Origin: Glandiceps talaboti
Taxonomy: Eukaryota > Hemichordata > Enteropneusta > Spengelidae
Assembly (NCBI RefSeq): GCF_964340395.1
Contig: NC_135554.1
Span: 16,652,092-16,716,091 of the forward strand
Direction of reading: 5' to 3'
DNA: 64,000 bases
Below are positions 49,601-57,900 of this stretch, one piece after another. A program made the translations under genes and the position numbers. The notes under the pieces were generated by a model that made no database searches, had not been told where the DNA came from, and worked only from the letters and a program-made list of their open reading frames with translations. Within the stretch, counting starts at the first letter, position 1. The number at the start of each line of letters is the position of its first letter.

Positions 49601-52224
49601 TTCCCTGGATTCTTCAACCTTATCAAAAACACTGTTCAAGAGAACTTTTTTCATTGTTTCTAATTGTAATACACTTTGTCTCACTAGGGTTTATTTTGTA
49701 AAACTTACTTGACAGAGCAGCAGAGACAGCCATTCCTCAATTCCAACCATTCTTCAAAGAGTTCGCCAGACTGTCCAATTGACATAGATTTCTCTAGTGC
49801 ACTACCTGAGACCAATAAACAATCAGACATTTATGTTATTTCAGTCATCCAAGAAGTTGAATATGATGTTAAAACTTGACAATATGTTTCAGGTCTTTTC
49901 AAAATATTTTCAGGGTTCATATTCACTGTGCAGTGTGCAAGGAACAGATACCATGTATTTCTACCTTGTGTTTTTCAAGTGTCCACAGACTGCAGTGTGT
50001 CAAGCAAAAATTCATGAATTTTGCTCAATTCAGATGATCTATTCAAATTTGCAAATACAGAGTTTAAAATTAATTGTTTGTTGGGTTTGTGACAGGTCAT
50101 TATTTTCAAAAATTGAAATTCAATATTATTGTCATCTTTATAATCACTTTTTCACACCAATCTACAACCATCGGTGAACCTTACTTGATAGTCATTGTAT
50201 AAAGAAGAATGCCACTCCACTTTATTAGATGTACATTGAATATTCAGGACTATTAATCTGACAGAAATAAGCTCTTAGGAGTCATGAATATTTATTGTGC
50301 ATGTAATGAATATTCATGTCTGCTATGACCCAAGACGCAATGGTGTTCCACTGAAAGAATAATAATGGTGGAAAAGAGTTTCAATTTGGTGTTTCTTGGC
50401 AACCGAGCGAAATTTATGTGATGTGAAATCATGAAATGACTCTCCAGAACCCAATGTGTATGAAAACACCTTTATTTCCTAATCTAATCTAATCTAATTT
50501 TCTTATATAGCACATTCCATAAAATTATCACAATGCGCTTTACAAAGCACAGAAACACGAGTACTAAACAGAATCAAGCAAAACTCTTGTTGTAGAAATA
50601 GGTCTAAAGACTTGATTTAAATGCCTGGAATGTAGTGATAGTCTGCAGATACAATGGCAGAGCATTCCACAAGTGTGGGGCACAAATTGAGAATGCTCTG
50701 TCACCATAATAAGCAGTATTGCTAAGTGGTTGGTGTAAGTCAATTTCGTTCCGTGAGTTACTGCATAAAGCACGGCTGAAGCTACCTCAGTTAGCAACTG
50801 ATAAAGATAGCTTGGTGCAAAACCGCGGCCATGAAGGACTTTTCTTATTCTGCTCACTGTTGCACTGGTAGCCAGGGCAACTCTTTGAGAATAGGGGTAA
50901 TGTGGTTACACTTCTCTCTAGTAATTAAATGAGCTGCAGAATACTGAATCATTTGAAGTTTCCGAATCTCATATGCTGGGAGGCCAAACAGCAAACTATT
51001 ACAATACTCAAGACGTAAAGTGACAAAAGCATGAATAAGTTTCTCATTGGAATTTTGATCAAGCAAATTCCTGCTTTTTTCCTGGAGTGGAGTTCCTCTT
51101 TACTGACATTGTATAATATCTCAGTAATGAGTATGTAGAATCTCAACTAGGTCTTACCTTCACCAAACTCATTGAGTATAACAGCAATCTTTTTACTGTG
51201 TTGTTCAGTCAAAATGTAATTCAACAAAGTAGTTTTACCAGCACCTGTACATAATGAAAATTAAAATATTCTTTACTAATCCACATCTAAGTCAGAAATT
51301 GAAATATGATCACCATTTGACCCGTGCCCTAGTGCCCCAGGGTTAAAAGAGGAAGAACTACGGATACCCACGGATAACATGTGTTGTTCAGTAGGGTCAA
51401 ACACAGCACCATCCTTCAATAGCAATGTCATTTGCAGGAATACTAATTAGTGAAAAGTCTGGATAGCTGGAGAGTTGATGGAAATAAACAGAGAAGTACA
51501 TTCATGAATAACTATAGTTGCAACTTTGATGAGTAGTTTTGTTAATATTTCTACAAAATTAAAGTAGCTGAAGAAATGACATATGTAATTGGATAGTTGT
51601 CTGGCTTCAATGAAATACAAAACACTATTTAACAAAATAATACTAATTATTCACCAATATAATAAAATTAACTTTAAAATAGATATGTACACAATACATG
51701 GCAAAATGGATCACGAAAGAACAAAGCTAGTCAAGCTTGCATCCCTTAGCGATCCCTTAATTAGAATAACATTCACTGACTGACAACCAAATTCCTTTTT
51801 TCGTGTCAATGTTTCCGAACTATGACTGTCGCCTTCCTCAGTGACAAACTAATGATGATCTCTATGAATATTACCTGGACACTGTCACTTCATTTCGAAG
51901 AAAGTTTAAATAAATGAAATATAAATATCTATTAAAAAAATAAGGAACACTTTATATAGAAAATTTCCACATAAAACCAGCTTATCTAGATTGTAAGGTA
52001 TGCCATGATAGGGCGCCCTCGTACATTGGTCAACCCCTCTCAGAGAGGAGGGTGGTGAGGGTGGAGTGATGTGAGACGTAACTTACACATACAACCAACT
52101 TACCAAGGTACCCAGTTATTATAGTAACTGGTATTTTCTTAGTCACTTCATCATCAGTTTTGGGTACTACAACAGGTACTGCTACTAATTGCGGACACTC
52201 ATCTTCAGAGGATGACTCAGACAT
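36659..52224 (-). CDS. ZNG1: ZNG1 (CBWD/COBW-domain) zinc-regulated GTPase metalloprotein activator, 12 exons, 3' end not found
   Basis: CDS = complement of 52104-52224, 51158-51244, 49709-49805, 46275-46366, 45314-45373, 44321-44405, 43427-43513, 42476-42520, 40727-40786, 37809-37866, 37171-37239 and 36659-36724. These 927 nt give 309 codons in continuous frame, and every intron is GT-AG. Visible motifs in order: ECPQLV near residue 10, which corresponds to the CPELV motif by which ZNG1 docks on METAP1; Walker A GAGKTTLL; the zinc-site loop [21 protein letters not shown] for guanine; then NLLWEKN and MEILRLK of the C-terminal domain. In the known family the protein hydrolyses GTP to insert zinc into methionine aminopeptidase 1 in the cytosol. 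The ATG has A at -3. The family is about 390-400 residues long, so the last 75-85 residues are missing from this model. Identity is secure; the 3' end is open. Confidence 0.95.
37171..37239 (-). CDS. ZNG1: ZNG1 coding exon 11
   Basis: Acceptor GTGACAG, donor CAG|GTAAGT. Encodes [20 protein letters not shown] then FLQ, aligning with SIVTITFEVPGN and MFIQ of human ZNG1, the start of the CobW C-terminal domain. Confidence 0.92.
37809..37866 (-). CDS. ZNG1: ZNG1 coding exon 10
   Basis: Acceptor TATTTCAG, donor AGG|GTAAGA. Encodes a low-conservation polar linker, [19 protein letters not shown]. It is recognised by phase compatibility, splice sites and position, and by LDR before the next beta strand (human LDQ). 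Confidence 0.85.
37945..38265 (+). mobile_element. Family A inverted-repeat element, copy 3 (ZNG1 intron 9)
   Basis: Has both palindrome arms (CCCCAATATTTTTCTCCATT and TTCCAGCTGAAGGAAGACAA), then the tail with AGCAGAACCAGTGATGTAG and GTCGTGACGTAGAAGG. Confidence 0.8.
38836..39600 (+). mobile_element. Family D foldback element with tandemly expanded arms, copy 2 (ZNG1 intron 9)
   Basis: Left arm: four units of about 65 bp containing AAAGTAAAGCATTTTCTGTA. Then a central palindrome with AAGTGTAAAAGTATAC stems. Right arm: six units of about 63 bp containing CATAGAGAAAGTGCTTTACT. It is the inverted relative of copy 1 at 5131-5440, which has one or two units per arm. Confidence 0.85.
40070..40400 (+). 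mobile_element. Family A inverted-repeat element, copy 4 (ZNG1 intron 9)
   Basis: Most complete copy: left arm TTCTTCATTCAGCCAAGGAA, core TGCTAGACGAGTAGTGACA, right arm TTTTCCAGCTGAATGAAGAA, then the tail with repeated GACGTAGACACGCGTTG. Confidence 0.85.
40727..40786 (-). CDS. ZNG1: ZNG1 coding exon 9
   Basis: Acceptor ATTATTTCAG, donor AG|GTGAAA. Encodes [19 protein letters not shown], matching human VDLSNVLDLHAFD. Its acceptor pyrimidine tract is the ATT tail of a SINE inserted immediately upstream. Confidence 0.92.
40788..41070 (-). mobile_element. tRNA-derived SINE (ZNG1 intron 8)
   Basis: In the minus sense it has a tRNA-like head with box A TGGCCGAGCGGTTAGC and box B GGTTCGAACC. A body with GGTTTTCCCCGGGCACTCCG follows, then the 3' end GGACAAATAAAGATT with an (ATT)n tail. 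About 280 bp. The head looks Ser/Leu-tRNA-like (inference). Same strand as the host gene. Confidence 0.9.
41465..41998. mobile_element. Foldback element with ~125-bp inverted arms (ZNG1 intron 8)
   Basis: Left arm carries ATTTACCTCCTACTTTTATT and TATCTACATCTGACACAATA; right arm carries TATGTCAGATGTAGGTACAA and AATAAAAGTAGGAGGTAAAT. The core of about 270 bp includes a 64-codon frame with no recognisable product and is richer in CpG than the intron around it. Confidence 0.85.
42476..42520 (-). CDS. ZNG1: ZNG1 coding exon 8
   Basis: A 45-nt exon with acceptor CTTCAG and donor GTAAG. Encodes [14 protein letters not shown], in the place of human SINGLGQILETQRS. Phase 2 on both sides keeps the frame. 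Confidence 0.92.
42966..43185. repeat. ~70-bp tandem repeat, 3 units (ZNG1 intron 7)
   Basis: Units share TGTACAAGAAGTCTTTCAAC, CTCTGTATTCAC and GGTTGTACAAACTG. Confidence 0.88.
43427..43513 (-). CDS. ZNG1: ZNG1 coding exon 7 (NKxD guanine motif)
   Basis: Acceptor CTTACAG, donor GTAAGG. Encodes [24 protein letters not shown] is the guanine-specificity motif (NKTD in human). Confidence 0.95.
43804..44145. repeat. (AT)n-(ACAT)n-(AT)n microsatellite (ZNG1 intron 6)
   Basis: About 280 bp of nearly perfect ACAT bounded on each side by AT tracts. Every frame over it is a repeat translation. Confidence 0.97.
44321..44405 (-). CDS. ZNG1: ZNG1 coding exon 6
   Basis: Acceptor ATTTTAG, donor GTGAGT. 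Encodes [15 protein letters not shown] and an acidic linker ending INESV. VTVVDAK corresponds to ITIVDSK in human ZNG1. Confidence 0.94.
44433..45313. repeat. 54-bp minisatellite filling ZNG1 intron 5
   Basis: Plus-sense unit: TCATGGCACACTTTACACCA then GGAATACATGATAAGTGAGT and TGACAGTCAACTTA. Two variants alternate: one has TTGCACCAAGCGTACATGAT, the other TTTACACCAGGAATACATGA. Each unit contains the perfect palindrome GTTGACAGTCAAC. The right edge runs straight into the donor of exon 5. Confidence 0.95.
45314..45373 (-). CDS. ZNG1: ZNG1 coding exon 5
   Basis: Acceptor ATTACAG, donor GACG|GTAAGTT. Encodes [19 protein letters not shown]. Its donor directly abuts, and resembles, the 54-bp minisatellite that fills intron 5. 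Confidence 0.95.
45483..45538. repeat. (TTG)n microsatellite (ZNG1 intron 4)
   Basis: TTATTATTATTATTG passes into uninterrupted TTG triplets. Confidence 0.96.
45668..46048. repeat. 71-bp G-rich minisatellite (ZNG1 intron 4)
   Basis: Five units containing GGTAAGGTACATGTAGAGTA and GGGTAGGGTAGGGTGTGG. ACATGTAGAG recurs at 45701, 45772 and 45843, so the period is 71 bp. Many runs of three or more G on the plus (template) strand. Confidence 0.95.
46275..46366 (-). CDS. ZNG1: ZNG1 coding exon 4 (Walker B/ETTG)
   Basis: Acceptor TTTGTAG, donor GTAAGA. Encodes [19 protein letters not shown] followed by [11 protein letters not shown], the Walker B and switch segment, closely matching the human protein. 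Confidence 0.95.
46621..46691. repeat. (GT)n microsatellite (ZNG1 intron 3)
   Basis: Uninterrupted GT run followed by GGGAGGGGGGGG. Confidence 0.97.
46692..47144. other. ZNG1 intron 3, plain AT-rich sequence
   Basis: No repeat or exon recognised. Confidence 0.5.
47145..47756. repeat. 79-bp minisatellite (ZNG1 intron 3), about 8 copies
   Basis: Unit contains AATACTACACTGTAGCATTT, TACATGATTCTAGGGGGTCA and TTATAGGGGTCAATTGTCTC. Early units are 79 bp and later ones 78 bp. Copies are nearly identical, so the expansion is recent. Confidence 0.96.
47815..48170. repeat. Cluster of CCCCATTTTAGACCA motifs (ZNG1 intron 3)
   Basis: Six irregularly spaced copies of the 15-mer or close variants at about 47819-48160. 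Spacing varies, so it is not a simple tandem array. Confidence 0.8.
48232..48380. repeat. (GGTGT)n/(GATTT)n low-complexity tract (ZNG1 intron 3)
   Basis: Pentanucleotide GTGTG units changing to TTGAT units. Confidence 0.92.
48381..49708. other. ZNG1 intron 3, no further feature recognised
   Basis: Short frames in several phases near 48813-49148, none recognisable. Confidence 0.45.
49709..49805 (-). CDS. ZNG1: ZNG1 coding exon 3 (CxCC zinc motif)
   Basis: Acceptor CTCAG, donor GTAAGT. Encodes [22 protein letters not shown] and CLCCSV. The CxCC loop is the internal metal site of COG0523 GTPases. Enters in phase 1 and leaves in phase 2. Confidence 0.95.
50208..50478 (-). mobile_element. Family C MITE-like element, copy 2, truncated (ZNG1 intron 2)
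   Basis: Begins AATGCCACTCCAC and, in reverse complement, follows copy 1 through TCTGGAGAGTCATTTCATGA to GGAAATAAAGGTG. The expected terminal GGAATGCCACACTCC is absent and is replaced by the tail of the adjoining LINE. Confidence 0.75.
50479..51095 (-). mobile_element. 5'-truncated non-LTR retrotransposon (CR1/L2/Rex-like LINE) fragment (ZNG1 intron 2)
   Basis: Minus-strand frames, broken by frameshifts and a stop, read: [20 protein letters not shown] then [34 protein letters not shown]; and [16 protein letters not shown]. These are the classic blocks at the end of CR1/L2-type reverse transcriptase ORFs. The 3' end has GCGCATTGTGATAATTTTAT and a (TTAGA)n tail. Dead copy. Confidence 0.88.
51158..51244 (-). 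CDS. ZNG1: ZNG1 coding exon 2 (Walker A)
   Basis: Preceded by TGTACAG and followed by GTAAGAC. Encodes [15 protein letters not shown] and [10 protein letters not shown]: the P-loop and the strand after it. 87 nt, phase 1 at both ends. Confidence 0.95.
51320..51430 (-). mobile_element. Degraded SINE body fragment (ZNG1 intron 1)
   Basis: CCTAGTGCCC, GTGTTGTTCAG, AGGGTCAAAC and AGCACCATCCTTC match the body of the SINE at 40788-41070 in the same order and orientation. No tRNA head is recognisable. Confidence 0.65.
51431..52103. other. ZNG1 intron 1, remainder
   Basis: AT-rich with no other element recognised. Confidence 0.5.
52104..52224 (-). CDS. ZNG1: ZNG1 coding exon 1
   Basis: Begins at the ATG and encodes 40 residues plus one base of a glycine codon. 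It has an acidic N-terminus (SESSSEDE), then CPQLV, and ends in [10 protein letters not shown]. The donor is G|GTAAGT. A possible acceptor, TTACAG, lies about 8 bases before the ATG, so a 5' UTR intron is possible. Confidence 0.93.
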
Positions 52225-52380
52225 GATATACTGTAACCACTAGCAACCAAAACTCTATGTCTAATAGTAGCATCTACTTGTATGTAGTTTAGACCTGTAT
52301 GTGATGATATGCCTAGAATCAAGTCTTTGTAAACATGAATTGGTTCAATCCAATCATGGAGATCAAATGAATGAATATAC

Positions 52381-52384
<4 letters not shown>

Positions 52385-52415
<31 letters not shown>

Positions 52416-52486
52416 ATGTGTCTGTCTGTCTGTATGTATGTATGTATGTATGTATGTATGTATGTATGTATGTATGTATGTATGTA

Positions 52487-52521
<35 letters not shown>

Positions 52522-52618
52522 GTATGTATGTATGTATGTATGTATGTATGTATGTATGTATGTATGTATGTATGTATGTATGTATGTATGTATGTATGTA
52601 TGTATGTGTGCATGTATG
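52385..52618. repeat. (GT)n, (TGTC)n and (TGTA)n compound microsatellite upstream of ZNG1 ATG
   Basis: Begins about 160 bp upstream of the start codon, within the 5' UTR, a 5' intron or the promoter. Frames through it are repeat translations. Confidence 0.96.
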
Positions 52619-52950
52619 TTTGCAAAAATCAGTAATATCAGCAGATAAACCTTTCCACCAGTCATCTACAAATGGAAAACATATCGGCAATTCAACAGTA
52701 TATCGGACATGGTGTATGATGGCGATTGTAATTTAATGTAACTCGTCAGATTGTAACTTCCACTCATATATTCTACATGTATTTGACTTTCAGGGAGCTT
52801 TCTTTTCTCAAAATCAAAAACCTGTCCATTAATCACATAATAAATTACCTCATATAGCTTTGTGCTGTAAATTGAGCTGGATAAATGACCACACATTGGA
52901 AAATAATGAAGAAAAACACTTTACCGGTCTTTAAATCTCCCACCTCAGGT

Positions 52951-52985
52951 GAACGCCATCTTTGACAGGGTTGACCTTTGACCTT
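52951..52985. promoter_or_regulatory. Candidate ZNG1 promoter elements: YY1-like site and DR1 site
   Basis: GCCATCTT at 52955-52962 matches the YY1 core common near animal start sites. TGACCTTTGACCT at 52972-52984 is the reverse complement of AGGTCAAAGGTCA, a perfect direct-repeat-1 nuclear-receptor (HNF4/RXR) site. Both lie about 740 bp upstream of the ZNG1 ATG, where CpG content rises again. The role is inferred. Confidence 0.4.
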
Positions 52986-54113
52986 GTATTGTACACCTTT
53001 TTAGATTTTCATACCATGCAATACCACAACCGTAACTTGATCACCTTTTCCAGCCACTGTAACAATAACCTTTTCGAAAAATCAAAATTTACCCTCTGAA
53101 CTAAATTGGGTCAATTTTGAAGTAGAAACTTTAAAAAAAAAAATACGGGGTCACGAACCAAAGTGAGGCTATCAAGGGTGATCACGTGCTTGGGAAAGCC
53201 CAGCGCTTGCGATAGCCGGGTCAGGGAATCCTCAGCAGGAGTCATGTGATTGATCATAGACCTTCGAAGGGCTATGGATTGGTAAACCTTTCTAGTGGCA
53301 GCATAATATTAGACACTGGCATGAGCCTATGCAACAATACCTTCAAAGAATGAGTTTTGAGACAAATTTTTCAAAGATATTATTGTGCAGTATAGTAAAA
53401 ACTGTAGTCCGTTCATGATAGTATTTTTACATGTAAAGACTTGGTAAAAAGGTATGTCCTTTTTTATATAAGTAACCGGTGTTCAATCTTTTTTAATGTT
53501 ACTGAAATAGAAATTTCTTACAACATATTAAACGGAAACCAATTTTATGGTGATGAAACTATCAATACATTCGCGACTAATATAATGTTTCAGCCGGTAT
53601 CATTAACGTTTGATACACTTTTACATGTAAGCTAAGAGTGTAAATCTATATTGTGGTAATCGATTCGTTTGTACCCCTAAGACGATCGGTCAATATTTCC
53701 ACACTTCAATGATCAAACTCTCCGCGAGATCACGTTTTTTCCTTTTAAATTATGTTAACCGTGTTATCCCCGTCCGAAGAGCGCCACATACGACAGTGAA
53801 CAAAATTCTTTTTATTTTAGTTAGTGATGGGGACATAGTCTTCGTACATACACATGAAACAGTTGGTTTCACGGTAATTTTGACACAAGTGTCTTCTCGT
53901 TGTGGTGACGTCTTTAATTCATTCAATCGCCCATCTCAAGCTGATATACATTATATATGTGACCTAACTGTTCATTTCACATTTATTTGACATCTCTGAC
54001 CATAAAGGCTCAGAACATTTTCCAGTTTGCAGTGTATGAAATATTTCTGCATACTGAGATCAACTTCCTGCGTTACGTAGTCCAGCTATACATTCTTGAA
54101 GACACTGAGCTTA
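52986..54113. other. Intergenic DNA upstream of ZNG1
   Basis: CpG-containing. Frames at 53441-53635 and 53709-53990 have no recognisable product. Confidence 0.45.
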
Positions 54114-54216
54114 TCTACGTCGCTGGGATATAAGCTTATACGACTCCGCTGCGCTCGTGGTAAAACCCAGGAGTAAAACGAGAGCAGCGGAGTCTCAGAT
54201 CCAGCGACGTCACATA
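54114..54216. repeat. Long inverted repeat (hairpin)
   Basis: Arms TCTACGTCGCTGGGAT..CGACTCCGCTGCGCTCGT and ACGAGAGCAGCGGAGTCT..ATCCAGCGACGTCA pair over about 40 bases around a loop of about 20. CpG-rich; probably a MITE relic. Confidence 0.75.
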
Positions 54217-54851
54217 CAGGCTAGAAAGACACAGACGCCCTCTCTGTCAGTCATCTGCCTGCATCTTAGCCTGACAACCAAGTGTTGACACGAATCAATT
54301 TGTTTGACACTGGTATTCTATTGACATTGTAATACACACAACATGACTATTATTTATTCATTTTACGATATTGATAAAGTGTATATACGGCCATGGAACA
54401 ATGCCAAAAATGATTTGACTTTTTGGTGTGTGCAGTGTAAGTATACGTATCTGTGCAGCATAAATATGTGTCGATTATATTTTGATTAATAAATATGTGC
54501 ATGTGTCTTGCATTGTCAAATGTTATTTCATATGATGCACAAGACATCGTATCAAATTACCCAGCCAACTAAAATACTGTCTTGAGAAACTAACATAGGA
54601 TATTTCGAATAACACAGTATTACAGCTCATCACGGCTGGTGGGTACGGGTCAACCCGTACGTATATATGCATCATCGTAGGACACAGTTTTAATTGACCC
54701 CGGCGTATAAGATGGAGATGAAGATGACGACTAGTGATGTTAGTGTAAGAGGTTATCCGTGGAATTCAATCCTTAGCAGGATTCAACGTTACAGATATCA
54801 TCTAGATTGTGTCAACGACTACAATATACAAATGACGGTTCGTTGTTGTTG
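54217..54851. other. Intergenic, no gene supported
   Basis: Nothing recognised. Confidence 0.5.
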
Positions 54852-54987
<136 letters not shown>

Positions 54988-57900
54988 CTTAAAGGTAGCC
55001 AAATCTTCCAACCTTTTATCTGTCATATCATGAAGTATAAATCCTGCTTTGGAAGTAAATTTACTTGATCAATACTTGTAATCACCGGATAGACCAGAAT
55101 ACACTATCTATACGCCTTGAGTTACAATACTGACAGATCGGTCAAATATCGTTTTCCTTTTGAAGTAAGTGCGTGGTGTTTACTAAGTTTAAGACAACAA
55201 TTTAAAGTACCAAATCAAACATCTTCAAATTATTACTTCCGTCCTTTGGTCCTTGCAAGGTTGTATGGAAAGGTCATTGGTTGTTTATGCGCCTAGTAGT
55301 AGAGGAGAGACAGAGGCGGTAACGGACAGGCGGAAAAAGAGACAAACAGGCAAACAAACAAACGAACACAGGCAGGGGTGAGGGATGAGAATGGGGGGAA
55401 GGGTGAAAATGGCATTCTGTCAATTAAACGTATACATGTTGTTAGACGAGTGACATATTTCGTAAACACTACATAAATTGATATATTTATTGCATTTTAT
55501 GATGTTTGAAACAGTTTGTCTTGTAGGGAAGTCTAGGCTTATATATTAAATACCCATAATTCCACCTTTTCAGTGATTTTTTCCACAAATATCTGTTGTC
55601 ATGTATTGCTTGATTGTGCCGTTTTTAAGAACTATGTACACGTGGTTCAGAGAAAGCATAGGTTGTGTGTGACCGTCTAAGTCAGAAACCTACTGTAGCT
55701 GTGTGATACAATTACTGTATTGTACAAACATTGCAACTAAAATGTCTTTATTGAAAAGTTATCACAGTGACCATGACAACAACCGCTTGTTTACGAAGAC
55801 AGACTTGCGTAAATTTTATGTGCTTATATCACTGCAAAAGGAAATATAATTGAGTTTCATTCCCCATGTTTTTATCGATTTTTATGTTTGCAGTCCAAGA
55901 TAGTGGAAAGGGCATTTATTGTTATTCTTTTGTTTACTCAATATGTTTCTATCTCATTTCCCTTTCTGGGTAATTGACATAAGTCATCATTATTCACCCG
56001 ATGAAATGCTTATCCTATCCACGCTCACTGATTTAATGTCGATGCAGTCAACTATGTCCCCTGTTACATGTATATGTACTGCATTTATACTTTGTAATGA
56101 ACAAACATCCAGTGACGTACGTAGCAATACAGGTACCGCTAAATGTTACTTTAGAATGTAAACCAATGAAATGGAGCAGAAGATATTTAACTGTTAACAG
56201 TAAAACCTATAGCATGTTTTCCCAACCATAAACAAGCACTTGAAAAGTATTTATTTCAAAAAAATGGATCGTTCCACCCTTCTTTGTCGGTGAGCAGTTG
56301 TTCCTGCGCAATTTCCTTTCCTTTGTGACGGCAAACCACTTGTTATTACTGCAGGTAGAGGAAGGTTACAGCCTGGGATATCATCCCTTGTTGTTTGTAT
56401 ACGATTGTCTATAAAATCGAAAGGCAATCGTAAAACGCAGACAAAATGCTGGCGGCGTTTTAGTTCACAGAACACTCTGTTAATGTAAATATAATACGAT
56501 GGTTCAAGAGGTGAATTCTACGCACGATATGTTTCAGTACCAGTAAATGTGTTTCATCTCTTAATGGACGCAGTACAGGATTTGACGGTTTTCTTTGATA
56601 CTGTACTACAGAACTGTTCTCATCGTGAATACTACCAGTACAGTGTTCATCTCTCATTTTAAACTAAGTGTATGCCTAAATTATAAGTTTTTTTCCCTCC
56701 AAAATATTACATCAGCGTTTGTGCATGATTTTAAGTGACGATTGTTGAGATCTCTGTTGACAGCAGGTGGAACTTTGAGTCTAAGCTTCGATGATTTTCA
56801 TCATTTCACCTCAAAAAACGCTTATATTCTGAAGTCTAGCAAGCGACCGTAAGTATCGTCAGCTCAGGAAATAGCCGTATACCATAACATTTTAATGAAA
56901 ATAAGTAAACTGAATTCTTTATTAGACTAAGTTGTAGGATTCAATTACGTCATTAATCAGAGACAAACTTTGTCATGTTTATATGGTTGATACATTTATT
57001 TGTATGTACTTTTTTTTCAAACACAATTATGAGTTATGATTCGTCACCTTTAATTAAAAATTCCTAAGAAAGAGAGCGTTATAATCATTCTAGTTGAATA
57101 AAAACACGCACAAAATGGAAACACCCCGTACGAACCTTGTGAAAAGGAATACAAATTTGATATCATACTAGTAAGTTGAGTGTAGTTAAGACCTTCCCAC
57201 CTATTCATCTCGCCAACCTCAGTGAAGCCACGATTTGCATTATAGCAGTACTAATCCCATAACGGTGTAACTACTAGACATACGGGCAAGGTTGCTTCCT
57301 AATTGTCTTGTGTTCTGAGTCAGAAACACGGTAAAACAATGGTTCACAGCCCACACAGCAGAATATTACGTGGCAACATATACCCTTCAGCGAATGAGTA
57401 GGAAGTCAGTTTCAGTGATTTTCAGAGTGACACTCTACTTTGAACTGTTGTTTTTGTAATAAATTGCGTAGCAGTCGAGTAAGTTACTCATTGCTGAACT
57501 AGGTAGCGACGCATGTTATCACTACACTTCAATTTGAAGCATGTATAATATGTCATACTATTTGATCTAACTCAAGAACTGTATCATTTCTTACAATTTT
57601 GGTTTATCACAATTTCATTTTATTAGCTGAGAACCATGAAAATCACAAAAAAAAGTTAGAAATTCGTATTAAAACGACATAAGTTCATATAAGCTAATTA
57701 GCTTATACATGGCTAACTGTTGCTTGATACAAAAATTGAAGGCGTGTACACTTTTATTAACTTAAAAGTGTGTCATGGGCTTGATTGATCTTAAATAAAT
57801 GATTTGATGATATTCGTTTGAAAAACCAATTCTTTCGCATCTGAAATCAATTGGGGCACGGATTTTTAAAGAAATAACAAAATGTGTTCATATTATTTCG

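Noticed and set aside
56251-56657. Two adjoining minus-strand frames
   Set aside because: Together they look protein-like in composition, but no motif, splice site or relative is recognised.
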